Translations under genes and position numbers: made by a program | Notes under the pieces: model-generated | The model's input: only the letters and a program-made list of their open reading frames with translations | Database searches by the model: none | Told to the model about the DNA's origin: nothing | Shown here: in pieces, positions 1-6,577 of the stretch | Layout: each line of letters opens with the position of its first letter | Numbering within the stretch: the stretch's first letter is position 1 | Assembly: GCA_039933635.1 (NCBI GenBank) | Contig: JBDTNQ010000151.1 | Location: 1 to 7,998 of the forward strand | Length of the DNA: 7,998 bases | Source of the DNA: JBDTNQ01 sp039933635 | GTDB taxonomy: Bacteria; Acidobacteriota; Vicinamibacteria; Vicinamibacterales; SCN-69-37 | Direction of reading: 5' to 3'

Positions 1-812
1 AGCTCGACCTTTCGGAAATCGGCCGGTGCGGTTTCGGCCTGCAGGGAGATGTAGCCGCTTGAAAGCGGCGTGCCGTCGATCTTGATTGCCGGGTCGACCG
101 GCGCCACCGCTCCCCCACCGATCTGCGCGCGCGAGTATTCCAGCACGACCTGGCCGTCCACGATGTGCTGAATCAGCTCGTCGCCCTTGACCAGCACCTC
201 GACCCGCACCCACTGATCACCGTCGTACGTCTTCGACGTCGAGTTCGTGCAGTGGGCGGTGTGGAACTTGCCGCCGTAGACGATGTTCGTGCCGGGCGTG
301 CAGACGTTGGCGGTGGAGCGCGGCTTGCCGTCGCTCAGTCCCCCGAGGAGTTGGACTTCGATGGAGATGGGAAAATCCTGGTCCCTTACCATCGTCTTCG
401 GGTGAGGGCTCATGAGCATCAGGCCATTGTTGCGCCGCGCCCAATCGGGTCCATTCGCCACCTGATTCCCGACGAATCGATACTCGGCTGCCAGGCGGTA
501 GTACGAGAACGGCTCTTTGTAGAAGATGTGCCCGAACTCGCCGTCGAACTTCGTCCACTTGTCATAGCGGACCTCGAGCACGCCATTCTCGACACGGAAC
601 GTGTTGTTGAAGTTATCGCCGAGGTCGTGCTTCGAGAACTTGATCAACCAATCGCTCAAGTCCTTGCCGTTGAAGAGCTGGATCCACTCCTGCCGGCCCG
701 GATCACTTGCCGGGGCCTGCGCGTAGCGGCTGAATCCCAGTATCGACACGGCCCCGATCACGCACGCCATGGCCACGCACGCGATCTGTGCGGCTCGTCC
801 CAGTTGTTTCAT
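1..812 (-). CDS. Secreted DUF1080 (3-keto-disaccharide hydrolase-type) protein, 3' end cut by window edge
   Basis: Reading the minus strand from the ATG at 812 gives 270 open codons running off the window at base 1. The family (PF06439) is a concanavalin-like beta-sandwich; some members hydrolyse 3-keto-glycosides. Residues 1-33 form a signal peptide (basic start, hydrophobic 9-27, AQA near the cleavage site), so it is probably exported. Family landmarks are visible: WIQLFNGKDLSDWLIKF at 43-59, FRVENGVLEVRY at 72-83, RNNGLMLMSPHP at 127-138, DQDFPISIEVQLLGG at 144-158, HIVDGQVVLEY at 216-226 and GYISLQAE..PADFRKVE at 253-270. That last motif normally lies at the extreme C-terminus, so only a few residues should be missing. 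Cys171 and Cys188 could form a disulfide once exported. GAGGT at 817-821 is a good Shine-Dalgarno and fixes the start. Family assignment is firm; the substrate is unknown. Confidence 0.9.
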   Translation of the reverse strand, partial: MKQLGRAAQIACVAMACVIGAVSILGFSRYAQAPASDPGRQEWIQLFNGKDLSDWLIKFSKHDLGDNFNNTFRVENGVLEVRYDKWTKFDGEFGHIFYKEPFSYYRLAAEYRFVGNQVANGPDWARRNNGLMLMSPHPKTMVRDQDFPISIEVQLLGGLSDGKPRSTANVCTPGTNIVYGGKFHTAHCTNSTSKTYDGDQWVRVEVLVKGDELIQHIVDGQVVLEYSRAQIGGGAVAPVDPAIKIDGTPLSSGYISLQAETAPADFRKVE

Positions 813-816
813 GTCT

Positions 817-821
817 ACCTC
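817..821 (-). promoter_or_regulatory. Shine-Dalgarno of the DUF1080 gene
   Basis: The minus strand reads GCGAGGTAGACATG, placing GAGG five bases before the ATG at 812. This supports that ATG over the later in-frame ATG at codon 15, which would lose half of the signal peptide. Confidence 0.6.
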
Positions 822-851
822 GCGACAGAGTTTCGCATAGGTCGGGAATCG

Positions 852-875
852 GGGGCGGACCTGAAGGTCCGCCCC
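852..875. repeat. Perfect 11-bp palindrome A (REP-like hairpin)
   Basis: The arms GGGGCGGACCT (852-862) and AGGTCCGCCCC (865-875) are exactly complementary around a 2-base centre (GA). In RNA the inner pairs would open to a slightly larger loop. It lies 40 bases upstream of the DUF1080 start, where the -35 region would be expected. It has no adjacent T-tract on either strand, so it is not a classic intrinsic terminator. Its core is the reverse complement of the core of palindrome B (932-955). A dispersed REP-like element is the likeliest identity, by inference from structure and intergenic position. Confidence 0.75.
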
Positions 876-878
876 TCC

Positions 879-946
879 ATCGTGGAAGCCAGGACCCTAG
901 TTCGTCGAGCCCAGCACCCTTAATTCGTGGAGCCCCGGACCTTCAG
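879..946. repeat. Three degenerate tandem copies of a 22-23 base unit
   Basis: Units lie at 879-900, 901-923 and 924-946. Approximate consensus is TTCGTGGAGCCCAGGACCCT. By eye, units 2 and 3 match at 17 of 23 positions, and unit 1 matches each of the others at 15 of 22. Unit 3 contains the left arm of palindrome B, so units 1 and 2 look like decayed copies of that half-element. No coding potential or promoter is apparent here. Confidence 0.6.
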
Positions 947-955
947 GTCCGGGGC
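932..955. repeat. Perfect 11-bp palindrome B (REP-like hairpin)
   Basis: The arms GCCCCGGACCT (932-942) and AGGTCCGGGGC (945-955) pair perfectly around TC. The hairpin begins 37 bases past the esterase stop codon in the direction of esterase transcription, so it could protect or trim the esterase mRNA 3' end. No U-run follows it, which argues against a standard intrinsic terminator. The central 16 bases are the exact reverse complement of the central 16 bases of palindrome A. Confidence 0.75.
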
Positions 956-991
956 CCTCCGTTCGGAAATCACCCTCGGGACGCCGCCCCT

Positions 992-2272
992 CTACTGGAA
1001 CAGCTGGGGTGTGAACTCGACGAGGTAGTTGCGCCAGTTCAGCCACGTGTGCGCGCCCGGGCTTTCGATGAACTGGGGCGTGAAGCCGTGCTTTTTCAGC
1101 AGGTCGACCGTCGATCGCGTCGTCGTGATCAGCCCGTCGTCCTTGCCGGTGCTGAACCACAGGACCTTGAGGCCCTTCTTCACCGCGGCGTTGTCGAGCA
1201 TCGCCATGTTCTGCTTTTCCCACGCTTCGCCGAAGGGCGCTGCGGGTGCAACCGGCGCGCCGGCCGCGGGTGCCGCGCCACGGCCACGCGCGCCCCCACC
1301 GCCGAGGATGCCCGAGCTGAAGACGCCGACGTATGCGAATTGATCAAGGTGCGGAATCGCGATGTTCAGCGTCTGGCTGCCGCCCATCGACAGGCCCGCA
1401 ATCGCGCGGTTCGGCCGGCCCGTCAACACGCGATAGTGGCTGTCGACGTAGGGCTGGATGTCCGTCGTGAAGTCCTGCGTGAACTCATCGGGCTGTCCGG
1501 CCGCCACCGTCAGCGGCGTCGCCGGTGCACCCACGCCAGGCATCGGACCGTTGGTGTGTCCCGCCGGCATCACGACGATCATCGGCTTCGCCTTCTTCGC
1601 CGCAATCAGGTTATCCAGGATGATGCCCGCGCGGCCCACCGACGTCCACGCTTCGTCGGAGTCCCCGGCGCCGTGCAGTAGGAAGAACACCGGATACTTC
1701 GCGGTGCTCGCCTCATACCCGGGAGGCGTGTAGACGTGCATGCGCCGATTGCGCTTCAGCGCCGACGAGTAGTACGTCACCGCCGCCACTGCACCGTGCG
1801 GCACCTGCTTCGTGTCGAACATGTCCGAGCCGGCCACGTACGCCACGCTCCAGATGTTGTTGTTGGACTCGCTGATGGCCGGGCTCCGCGGATCGATCAC
1901 GGTGACGCCGTCCACGTTGAAGGTGTAGCGATAGGCGCCGGCCTCGAGCGCCGCCGACGTGAACGACCAGACGCCGTCCGCGCCCTTCGTCATCACGCCG
2001 GTCTGACCCAGCCCTGGAATGTCACCGGCATTGACCCGAACGGCCTGCGCATTTGGCGCGTAGAGGCGGAAGGTGATGCGACGATCGGCCGACACGTCGG
2101 GCGACACGACGGTCGGGGCCTGCGGACCACCGCGGCCCTGACCGGGTGCGGGCGCGGCGGCCGGAGCCGCAACCGGCGCCGGCGGCGCCTGACGAGCGGC
2201 TGGAACAGCGACGGCAAACACAAAAGTACCGAGCGTGGCCGCAGCAAGGCGGCGCACTGGGTGATGGTTCAT
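992..2272 (-). CDS. Secreted esterase, E-set/CBM48-like domain plus esterase-D (CE1-type) alpha/beta-hydrolase
   Basis: The 426-residue protein probably cleaves ester decorations (acetyl or feruloyl) from plant polysaccharides outside the cytoplasm. Residues 1-28 look like a signal peptide, followed by an Ala/Pro/Gly-rich linker (29-53). An immunoglobulin-like E-set domain of the kind found at the N-terminus of such esterases spans about 58-147 (RLYAPNAQAVRV at 69-80, YRYTFNVDG at 114-122). The PF00756 hydrolase domain spans about 160-423, with LLHGAGD at 198-204, nucleophile Ser295 in GLSMGG, acid Asp378 or Asp379 in GKDDGL, and His408 in PGAHTW. A Gly/Ala/Pro-rich insert lies at 323-347. 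The start at 2272 is chosen over a TTG at 2290 because the Shine-Dalgarno lies between them and overlaps the TTG reading. It has its own promoter, so it need not be cotranscribed with the receptor upstream. Esterase class is firm; the exact ester is unknown. Confidence 0.92.
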   Translation of the reverse strand: MNHHPVRRLAAATLGTFVFAVAVPAARQAPPAPVAAPAAAPAPGQGRGGPQAPTVVSPDVSADRRITFRLYAPNAQAVRVNAGDIPGLGQTGVMTKGADGVWSFTSAALEAGAYRYTFNVDGVTVIDPRSPAISESNNNIWSVAYVAGSDMFDTKQVPHGAVAAVTYYSSALKRNRRMHVYTPPGYEASTAKYPVFFLLHGAGDSDEAWTSVGRAGIILDNLIAAKKAKPMIVVMPAGHTNGPMPGVGAPATPLTVAAGQPDEFTQDFTTDIQPYVDSHYRVLTGRPNRAIAGLSMGGSQTLNIAIPHLDQFAYVGVFSSGILGGGGARGRGAAPAAGAPVAPAAPFGEAWEKQNMAMLDNAAVKKGLKVLWFSTGKDDGLITTTRSTVDLLKKHGFTPQFIESPGAHTWLNWRNYLVEFTPQLFQ

Positions 2273-2279
2273 GGAAATG

Positions 2280-2285
2280 CTCCTT
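2280..2285 (-). promoter_or_regulatory. Strong Shine-Dalgarno of the esterase gene
   Basis: The minus strand reads AAGGAG, then seven bases, then the ATG at 2272. It decides the start: using the in-frame TTG at 2290 would put the ribosome site inside the coding region. Confidence 0.75.
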
Positions 2286-2292
2286 GCCAAGC

Positions 2293-2298
2293 ATTATA
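2293..2298 (-). promoter_or_regulatory. Consensus -10 box (TATAAT) of the esterase promoter
   Basis: A perfect TATAAT stands out in very GC-rich surroundings. Transcription would begin near 2286-2287, giving a leader of about 15 bases that consists almost entirely of the Shine-Dalgarno and spacer. No good -35 is visible; the 16-18 base spacing positions (around 2316-2322) hold GTCAGC-like sequence inside an imperfect inverted repeat. An activator, or a sigma factor needing little -35 contact, is possible. The call rests on the -10 match and its placement. Confidence 0.5.
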
Positions 2299-2307
2299 GC
2301 GGCGGCA

Positions 2308-2333
2308 GGGCCGCGGCTGACGCCACGCAGCCC
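2308..2333. repeat. Imperfect inverted repeat between receptor stop and esterase promoter
   Basis: GGGCCGCG (2308-2315) and CGCAGCCC (2326-2333) pair over eight positions with one mismatch, which becomes a G-U wobble in RNA read from the minus strand, around a 10-base loop. It lies 12 bases past the receptor stop codon and could be a weak 3' hairpin for the receptor mRNA, but no U-tract follows. It also overlaps the expected -35 of the esterase promoter. Confidence 0.3.
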
Positions 2334-2344
2334 GCAGGCCGAGG

Positions 2345-5176
2345 TTAGAACCTAATCCTCGCCCCCAGTTGCATCGATCGCGGGTCACCGACGGCCAGGA
2401 CCTGGCCGAACGTGCTCGACGGTGACGTGGGATACGCACCGGCGCCGAAGTTGCCGTTGCGGTTCAGCACGTTGACCCGGTTGGTCACGTTGAAGACCTC
2501 GGCCAGCAACTGGACGCTCGCACGCTGGGCCAGCGGGAGGGAGCGACTCATGCGCAGGCTGAAGGTCGCGAACGCCGTGCCGACGCCCGCGTTCCGCGAA
2601 ATGAAGTTGCCGTCGACGATCGGACGTCCGGCCGTGCCCTGCACGGTGGTGACACCCGACGTGATGTTGTACGGCAGCGCCGAGTACGCCTGCACCATCG
2701 CACTCAGTTCGAATCCGTGCGTCAGACGATCCAGCGTGGTCGTCGCCGGTGACATCGGCGTGGTGATTGTGCCGTTCAGCACGAGCCGATGCCGCTGGTC
2801 GTCGTCCGAGCGCGCCCAGTCCTTGTTGATATCGAAGGGATCGATCGGGCCGCTGAAGAACGCCTCGCCGACGTTGTTCATCGACTTGGAGTAGGCGTAC
2901 GAGATCCGGTAGTTGCCCCACTGCGAGGGCCGCTGCACAAGGGTCACGTGCACGGCGTTGTAGTCCGACTTGCCCGCCGGCGAATACTGGCTGTTGTTCG
3001 CGTAGGTGGAGACCGGACGGCAGCCGTTGTTCGTACCGGCCGCCACACACGTCGGCACGTTCTGGTTGATCGACATGATCAGGTCACGCCCGCGCAGGTG
3101 CTCGTAGCCGATGCTGACGCTCCCGGTCGCGCCAAGCTGCTGCTCGATTTCGAGACTTCCCTGGATCGACGACGCGTTCTGCATGTTCGGGTTCATCGTC
3201 GACAGGTTGACCAGCGTCACGGTAGGCACAATCGCACTCAGGATGTTGGGAAACACCGGCGCGCCCGACTGTGTCGGCGAGAGGCTCACGCCAATCTGAC
3301 GCAGGTTGGCCAGGTCGGTCGTATTGCCGGCCGAGAGCAACGCGTTCGCCAGTGCACGCAGCGGCACGCGGTCGTAGAAGATCCCGCCGCTCCCCCGCAC
3401 CACGGTGCGTCGCGCGGACGTCGGCACCCACGCGAAGCCGACACGTGGCGACACGTTGTTGCGGTCCGTGCGAATCGTCTCGAGATACTGCAGATCGTAC
3501 CGAATACCGGCATTCAGGGTCAGCCGCGAACCGATCTTCCACTCGTCCTGGACGTACAGGCCAAGGTTGGGGTTGGTCTGGTCGACGACGCTTTCGCCGA
3601 AGGTCTGCGTGAAGCCGGCGTTGTTGTAGGTGCCCGTCAGAAAGGTCGCGAGCGACGCGAAGGTGTACGCCCCGCGCACCGACCGGGGATAGGTGATGCT
3701 GAGGTCGTTGTAGATGAAGTCAACGCCCGCCCGCACCGCGTGCGCACCCGCCTGCAGCGAGAGGCTGTCGACCAGCTGGTACATCGTGTTGACGCGGCCG
3801 GTCGGGCTCCCGGAGGACGTGCCGAACGAGGCCACGCCCGAGATGCTCACCGCAGGCCCGATGGGATCAGACGGGAGAGCCTTGAGATCGCTCCATGCGA
3901 CCTGGCCACGCGCCTCGTTGACGACGCGCGTCGAGAGCACGGCAATGTTGCTGACGGCGATGGTCTGGTCGAGGTTGTCGATCCCCGCGGACGCGCTCGG
4001 CGTATTGAGCGCACCCGCCCCGCGCGCGTTGGTCGCCGACAGATCGTAGGCGCTGTACCGCACGCTCAGGTGGTTGCTCGGGACAATCTGGTGGTCGACC
4101 TTGACCACCGCGTTCGTGGTGTACGCCGGGTTGTCGTAGACGCCGGTCGTGATCGACGGGCCCTTGTAGCCGATGGCCGCGAGGCGCGCATTGATGGTCG
4201 CCACGCTGCTGTCGCCGACCGTGACCAGACCGGTCTGCTTCAGCGCCTTGCGTTCCACGTTCGCGAAATAGAACGCGCGGTTTCTGACCACCGGGCCGCC
4301 GAGACTCGCGCCGTACTGGTTCTGGTGCATCGGCAGCGTGCGGCCGATGAGGGAGTTCTTCGCATTGAACAGATCGTCGCGCGTGTACGAGTACGCGTTG
4401 CCCTTGAGCGTGTTCGTGCCGCTCTTCGTGACCACGTTGATGTAGCCACCCAGCGCGCGGCCCAGTTCAGCCTGCCCACCGGACGTCACGACCTGAAACT
4501 GATCGACCGCATCCACGCCGTAGGTCATGCCGCTCAACGCCGCGGCGTCATCGTTGGCCGACAGACCATCCACGATGAAGTTGTTGGACATGTTGCGCTG
4601 ACTGCCCACCGAGATGCCGGTGCCCGACACGGCGGACGTCTCCGCGAACTGCTGGGTGCCGCCGCCCACGTTGGTCGGTGCGACGCCGGGAACGAGGAGC
4701 GCGATGTCGAGAAAGTTCCGCCCGTTGAGCGGCAGGGTGTTGATTTCACCAATGCTGACGGTGCCGGCGATCTGACTACGCGCCGTCTCGACCGCGGGCG
4801 CTTCAGCCGTCACCTGGACTTCCGAGGCCATACCGGCGATCGACAACGTGACGGGCACCTCGAAGGCGCCGCCCGCAGCCACGGTCAACTTCTGCGTCGT
4901 CGTCACGAAACCGCTGATGTGGCAGGTGATCTCGTACGCGCCGATGCGCAGGAAGGGAAAACGGAAACGCCCCGAGCTATCGGTGGTCGTGGCGGAGGTC
5001 ACGTTGGTTTCAGTCTGCCGGGCCGTCACGGACGCGCCCGGAAGGACCGCACCCGTGCCGTCGGCCACACGGCCGCTGACGCTGCCGTAGTTGACGGACT
5101 CCTGGGCCGCGGCCGAGGAGGTGATGAGCGCAAGCGAAGCAACAAAAATGGTGTTTCTGAGGCGGGAGGACAACAT
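2345..5176 (-). CDS. Oar-type TonB-dependent outer-membrane receptor
   Basis: The 943-residue protein is an outer-membrane beta-barrel of the Oar/TonB-dependent receptor group expanded in Acidobacteriota, used for energised uptake of large substrates such as oligosaccharides. A signal peptide covers about 1-25 (hydrophobic 10-20, SAAAQ at cleavage). A carboxypeptidase-regulatory-like domain follows at about 27-112 (GSVSGRVADGTGAVLPGASV, then DSSGRFRFPFLRIGAYEI). The plug spans about 118-255, with LPLNGRNFLDIALLVPGV at 148-165, IVDGLSAND at 201-209 and INVVTKSGTNTLKGNAY at 246-262. The barrel runs to a terminal phenylalanine (GARIRF), the usual BAM recognition signal. I see no N-terminal STN signalling domain and no obvious TonB box. 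The start at 5176 is chosen because it begins the signal peptide; an in-frame GTG at 5221 would add 15 polar residues. Neither start has a clear Shine-Dalgarno. Ligand unknown; neighbours suggest carbohydrate. Confidence 0.93.
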   Translation of the reverse strand: MLSSRLRNTIFVASLALITSSAAAQESVNYGSVSGRVADGTGAVLPGASVTARQTETNVTSATTTDSSGRFRFPFLRIGAYEITCHISGFVTTTQKLTVAAGGAFEVPVTLSIAGMASEVQVTAEAPAVETARSQIAGTVSIGEINTLPLNGRNFLDIALLVPGVAPTNVGGGTQQFAETSAVSGTGISVGSQRNMSNNFIVDGLSANDDAAALSGMTYGVDAVDQFQVVTSGGQAELGRALGGYINVVTKSGTNTLKGNAYSYTRDDLFNAKNSLIGRTLPMHQNQYGASLGGPVVRNRAFYFANVERKALKQTGLVTVGDSSVATINARLAAIGYKGPSITTGVYDNPAYTTNAVVKVDHQIVPSNHLSVRYSAYDLSATNARGAGALNTPSASAGIDNLDQTIAVSNIAVLSTRVVNEARGQVAWSDLKALPSDPIGPAVSISGVASFGTSSGSPTGRVNTMYQLVDSLSLQAGAHAVRAGVDFIYNDLSITYPRSVRGAYTFASLATFLTGTYNNAGFTQTFGESVVDQTNPNLGLYVQDEWKIGSRLTLNAGIRYDLQYLETIRTDRNNVSPRVGFAWVPTSARRTVVRGSGGIFYDRVPLRALANALLSAGNTTDLANLRQIGVSLSPTQSGAPVFPNILSAIVPTVTLVNLSTMNPNMQNASSIQGSLEIEQQLGATGSVSIGYEHLRGRDLIMSINQNVPTCVAAGTNNGCRPVSTYANNSQYSPAGKSDYNAVHVTLVQRPSQWGNYRISYAYSKSMNNVGEAFFSGPIDPFDINKDWARSDDDQRHRLVLNGTITTPMSPATTTLDRLTHGFELSAMVQAYSALPYNITSGVTTVQGTAGRPIVDGNFISRNAGVGTAFATFSLRMSRSLPLAQRASVQLLAEVFNVTNRVNVLNRNGNFGAGAYPTSPSSTFGQVLAVGDPRSMQLGARIRF

Positions 5177-5252
5177 GTCGTGAAAGGGTCGCACGGGGGA
5201 TCTGCCGGGCGGGTGTGGCACGTTGTCGCACGGCGGGCCCGCGCGTTGACGC

Positions 5253-5274
5253 GGCCTGCCCGCTGGCCTGCCCG
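5253..5274. repeat. Direct repeat GGCCTGCCCG x2 at 12-base period in the divergent intergenic region
   Basis: GGCCTGCCCG occurs at 5253-5262 and again at 5265-5274, between the divergently transcribed receptor and MFS genes (intergenic 5177-5326, 150 bases). Position would suit a regulator site serving both genes, but in DNA this GC-rich a 10-base repeat is weak evidence. I see no firm promoter for the receptor in this gap. Confidence 0.3.
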
Positions 5275-5296
5275 TCGGACGCCGCGGCAGGTCGCG

Positions 5297-5302
5297 TACA
5301 CT
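5297..5302 (+). promoter_or_regulatory. Possible -10 box (TACACT) for the MFS gene
   Basis: TACACT matches four of six -10 consensus positions and is the only moderately AT-containing hexamer upstream of the MFS start. It would give a leader of about 18 bases. The -35 is poor (TCGGAC near 5275). The start codon at 5327 has only a weak GGGA ribosome-binding candidate at 5316-5319. This is a tentative call. Confidence 0.22.
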
Positions 5303-5326
5303 ACCGACGCCTCACGGGATCGCTCC

Positions 5327-6559
5327 ATGAAACATCGCCATCGCGTCCTGCTGCTCCTCTTCTTCCTGTCGATCATCACGTATCTCGACCGGGTATGCCT
5401 GTCGGTGGCCGGTCCCCGAATGCAGGCCGACCTGGGCATTTCGCCGGAGAGATGGGGATGGGTGGTCGGCGCGTTCACGTTGTCCTACGCCCTGTTCGAG
5501 ATCCCCACCGGGGCGATGGGGGACCGAATCGGTGCCCGGACCGTGCTCACGCGCATCGTCGTCTGGTGGTCCGCCTTCACGACGCTGACGGGCATGGTGT
5601 CGAACTTCTTCCTGATGCTCGTGACGCGCTTCCTGTTCGGCGCGGGCGAAGCGGGTGCCTATCCCAACGCCTCGGCCAGCATCTCGCGCTGGTTCCCGGT
5701 GACCGAGCGCGCCCGGGCGCACTCCGTGGTGTGGATGGCGAGCCGCGTGGGCGGAGCGCTCTCTCCCCTTCTCGTGGTGCCCATTCAACGGGCCTACGGA
5801 TGGCGGGCGTCGTTCTTCGTGTTCGGGGTCATCGGCTTGATCTGGGCCGTCGTGTGGTACCGCACCTATCGGGATCACCCGACCGAGGCGCACGGGATCT
5901 CCGCTGCCGAACTGGCGGAGATCGAGCCTGCGGCGGACACGCACGGACACACGGGCCTGCCGTGGGGGATCGCTCTTCGTCGCTGGAACTTCTGGAAGAT
6001 TCTGATCATGTACCACACGTACTGCTGGGGCTCGTACTTCTACCTGTCCTGGCTGCATACGTATCTGCAGCGCGGACGTGGGTTCACCGAGGGTGAAATG
6101 GCCCTGGTGTCGACCCTGCCATTCATCGCGGGCATCTGCGGAAACCTGTTCGGCGGATGGATGAGCGACCGCCTTACCGCGCGTCACGGTCTGAAGATCG
6201 GACGCCGGGTCGTCGGCGCGTCGGGACTCGCGGTGTCCGCCGTCCTGATGCTCGCGGCGGGGATCACGCCCAACAAGTGGACGGCGCTTGTGTGTCTCAC
6301 CTTGGGTTACGGCGCGATGGACTGCATGCTGCCCGTGTCCTGGGCCGTGTGTCTCGACATCGGCCGCGCCTTCGCCGGATCGGTCGGCGGCACGATGAAC
6401 ATGGCGGGCCAACTCGGATCGTTTCTCTCGTCGGTGGCGTTCGGCTACGCCGTCACCTACTTCGGCAGCTACAATGCGCCGCTCTTTCCCATGGCGGCGC
6501 TCCTCCTCATCAGCGCCGCGTTCTTTGCTCGGATCGATCCGACGGAGCAACTGGTCTAA
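5327..6559 (+). CDS. MFS transporter, anion:cation symporter (ACS) type, probable sugar-acid carrier
   Basis: The 410-residue inner-membrane protein has about 12 hydrophobic segments, the usual MFS size. ACS-type features are visible: YLDRVCLSVAGP at 19-30 in the first helix, motif A GAMGDRIGAR at 62-71 between helices 2 and 3, RFLFGAGEAGAYPNASASIS at 101-120 in helix 4 (Arg101, Glu108 and Asn114 in positions typical of hexuronate/glucarate carriers), a hydrophilic central loop at about 178-222, and a second motif-A-like loop GGWMSDRL at 276-283. ACS members such as ExuT and GudP import hexuronates, aldarates or related organic anions with protons. The first in-frame Met after the intergenic gap starts the first helix, and upstream in-frame codons are only the reverse strand of the receptor gene. 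It is divergent from the receptor and 18 bases ahead of the VOC gene. The family is clear; the exact anion is inferred. Confidence 0.92.
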   Translation: MKHRHRVLLLLFFLSIITYLDRVCLSVAGPRMQADLGISPERWGWVVGAFTLSYALFEIPTGAMGDRIGARTVLTRIVVWWSAFTTLTGMVSNFFLMLVTRFLFGAGEAGAYPNASASISRWFPVTERARAHSVVWMASRVGGALSPLLVVPIQRAYGWRASFFVFGVIGLIWAVVWYRTYRDHPTEAHGISAAELAEIEPAADTHGHTGLPWGIALRRWNFWKILIMYHTYCWGSYFYLSWLHTYLQRGRGFTEGEMALVSTLPFIAGICGNLFGGWMSDRLTARHGLKIGRRVVGASGLAVSAVLMLAAGITPNKWTALVCLTLGYGAMDCMLPVSWAVCLDIGRAFAGSVGGTMNMAGQLGSFLSSVAFGYAVTYFGSYNAPLFPMAALLLISAAFFARIDPTEQLV

Positions 6560-6568
6560 CGGGCGCTC

Positions 6569-6573
6569 AGGGG
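6569..6573 (+). promoter_or_regulatory. Shine-Dalgarno of the VOC gene
   Basis: AGGGG lies four bases before the ATG at 6578, inside the 18-base gap after the MFS stop. It supports separate translation initiation on a shared MFS-VOC transcript. Confidence 0.5.
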
Positions 6574-6577
6574 CGAC

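Noticed and set aside
165..923. 252-residue plus-strand reading frame
   Set aside because: It is antisense to the DUF1080 gene, whose minus-strand frame gives a textbook signal peptide and family motifs.
879..946. CRISPR array
   Set aside because: The three units are directly adjacent, degenerate and lack spacers.
932..955. Intrinsic terminator of the esterase gene
   Set aside because: The hairpin is strong, but no U-tract follows it, and a matching palindrome lies 80 bases away in mirrored orientation. A repeat element explains both better.
788..2299. Several plus-strand reading frames of 90-300 residues
   Set aside because: They overlap the esterase gene on the opposite strand, and their translations are Arg/His-rich without domains or ribosome sites.
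5177..5221. GTG start giving the receptor 15 more N-terminal residues
   Set aside because: The extension is Pro/Arg-rich and would bury the signal peptide; the ATG at 5176 starts a normal export signal.
5246..5251. TTGACG as a -35 box for the MFS gene
   Set aside because: No -10-like hexamer occurs 15-19 bases downstream; that stretch is entirely GC-rich.
2789..5326. N-terminal 846-residue extension of the MFS protein on the plus strand
   Set aside because: It is the reverse strand of a clear TonB-dependent receptor, has Arg/His-rich composition and no domain. The MFS first helix begins directly at the Met at 5327.
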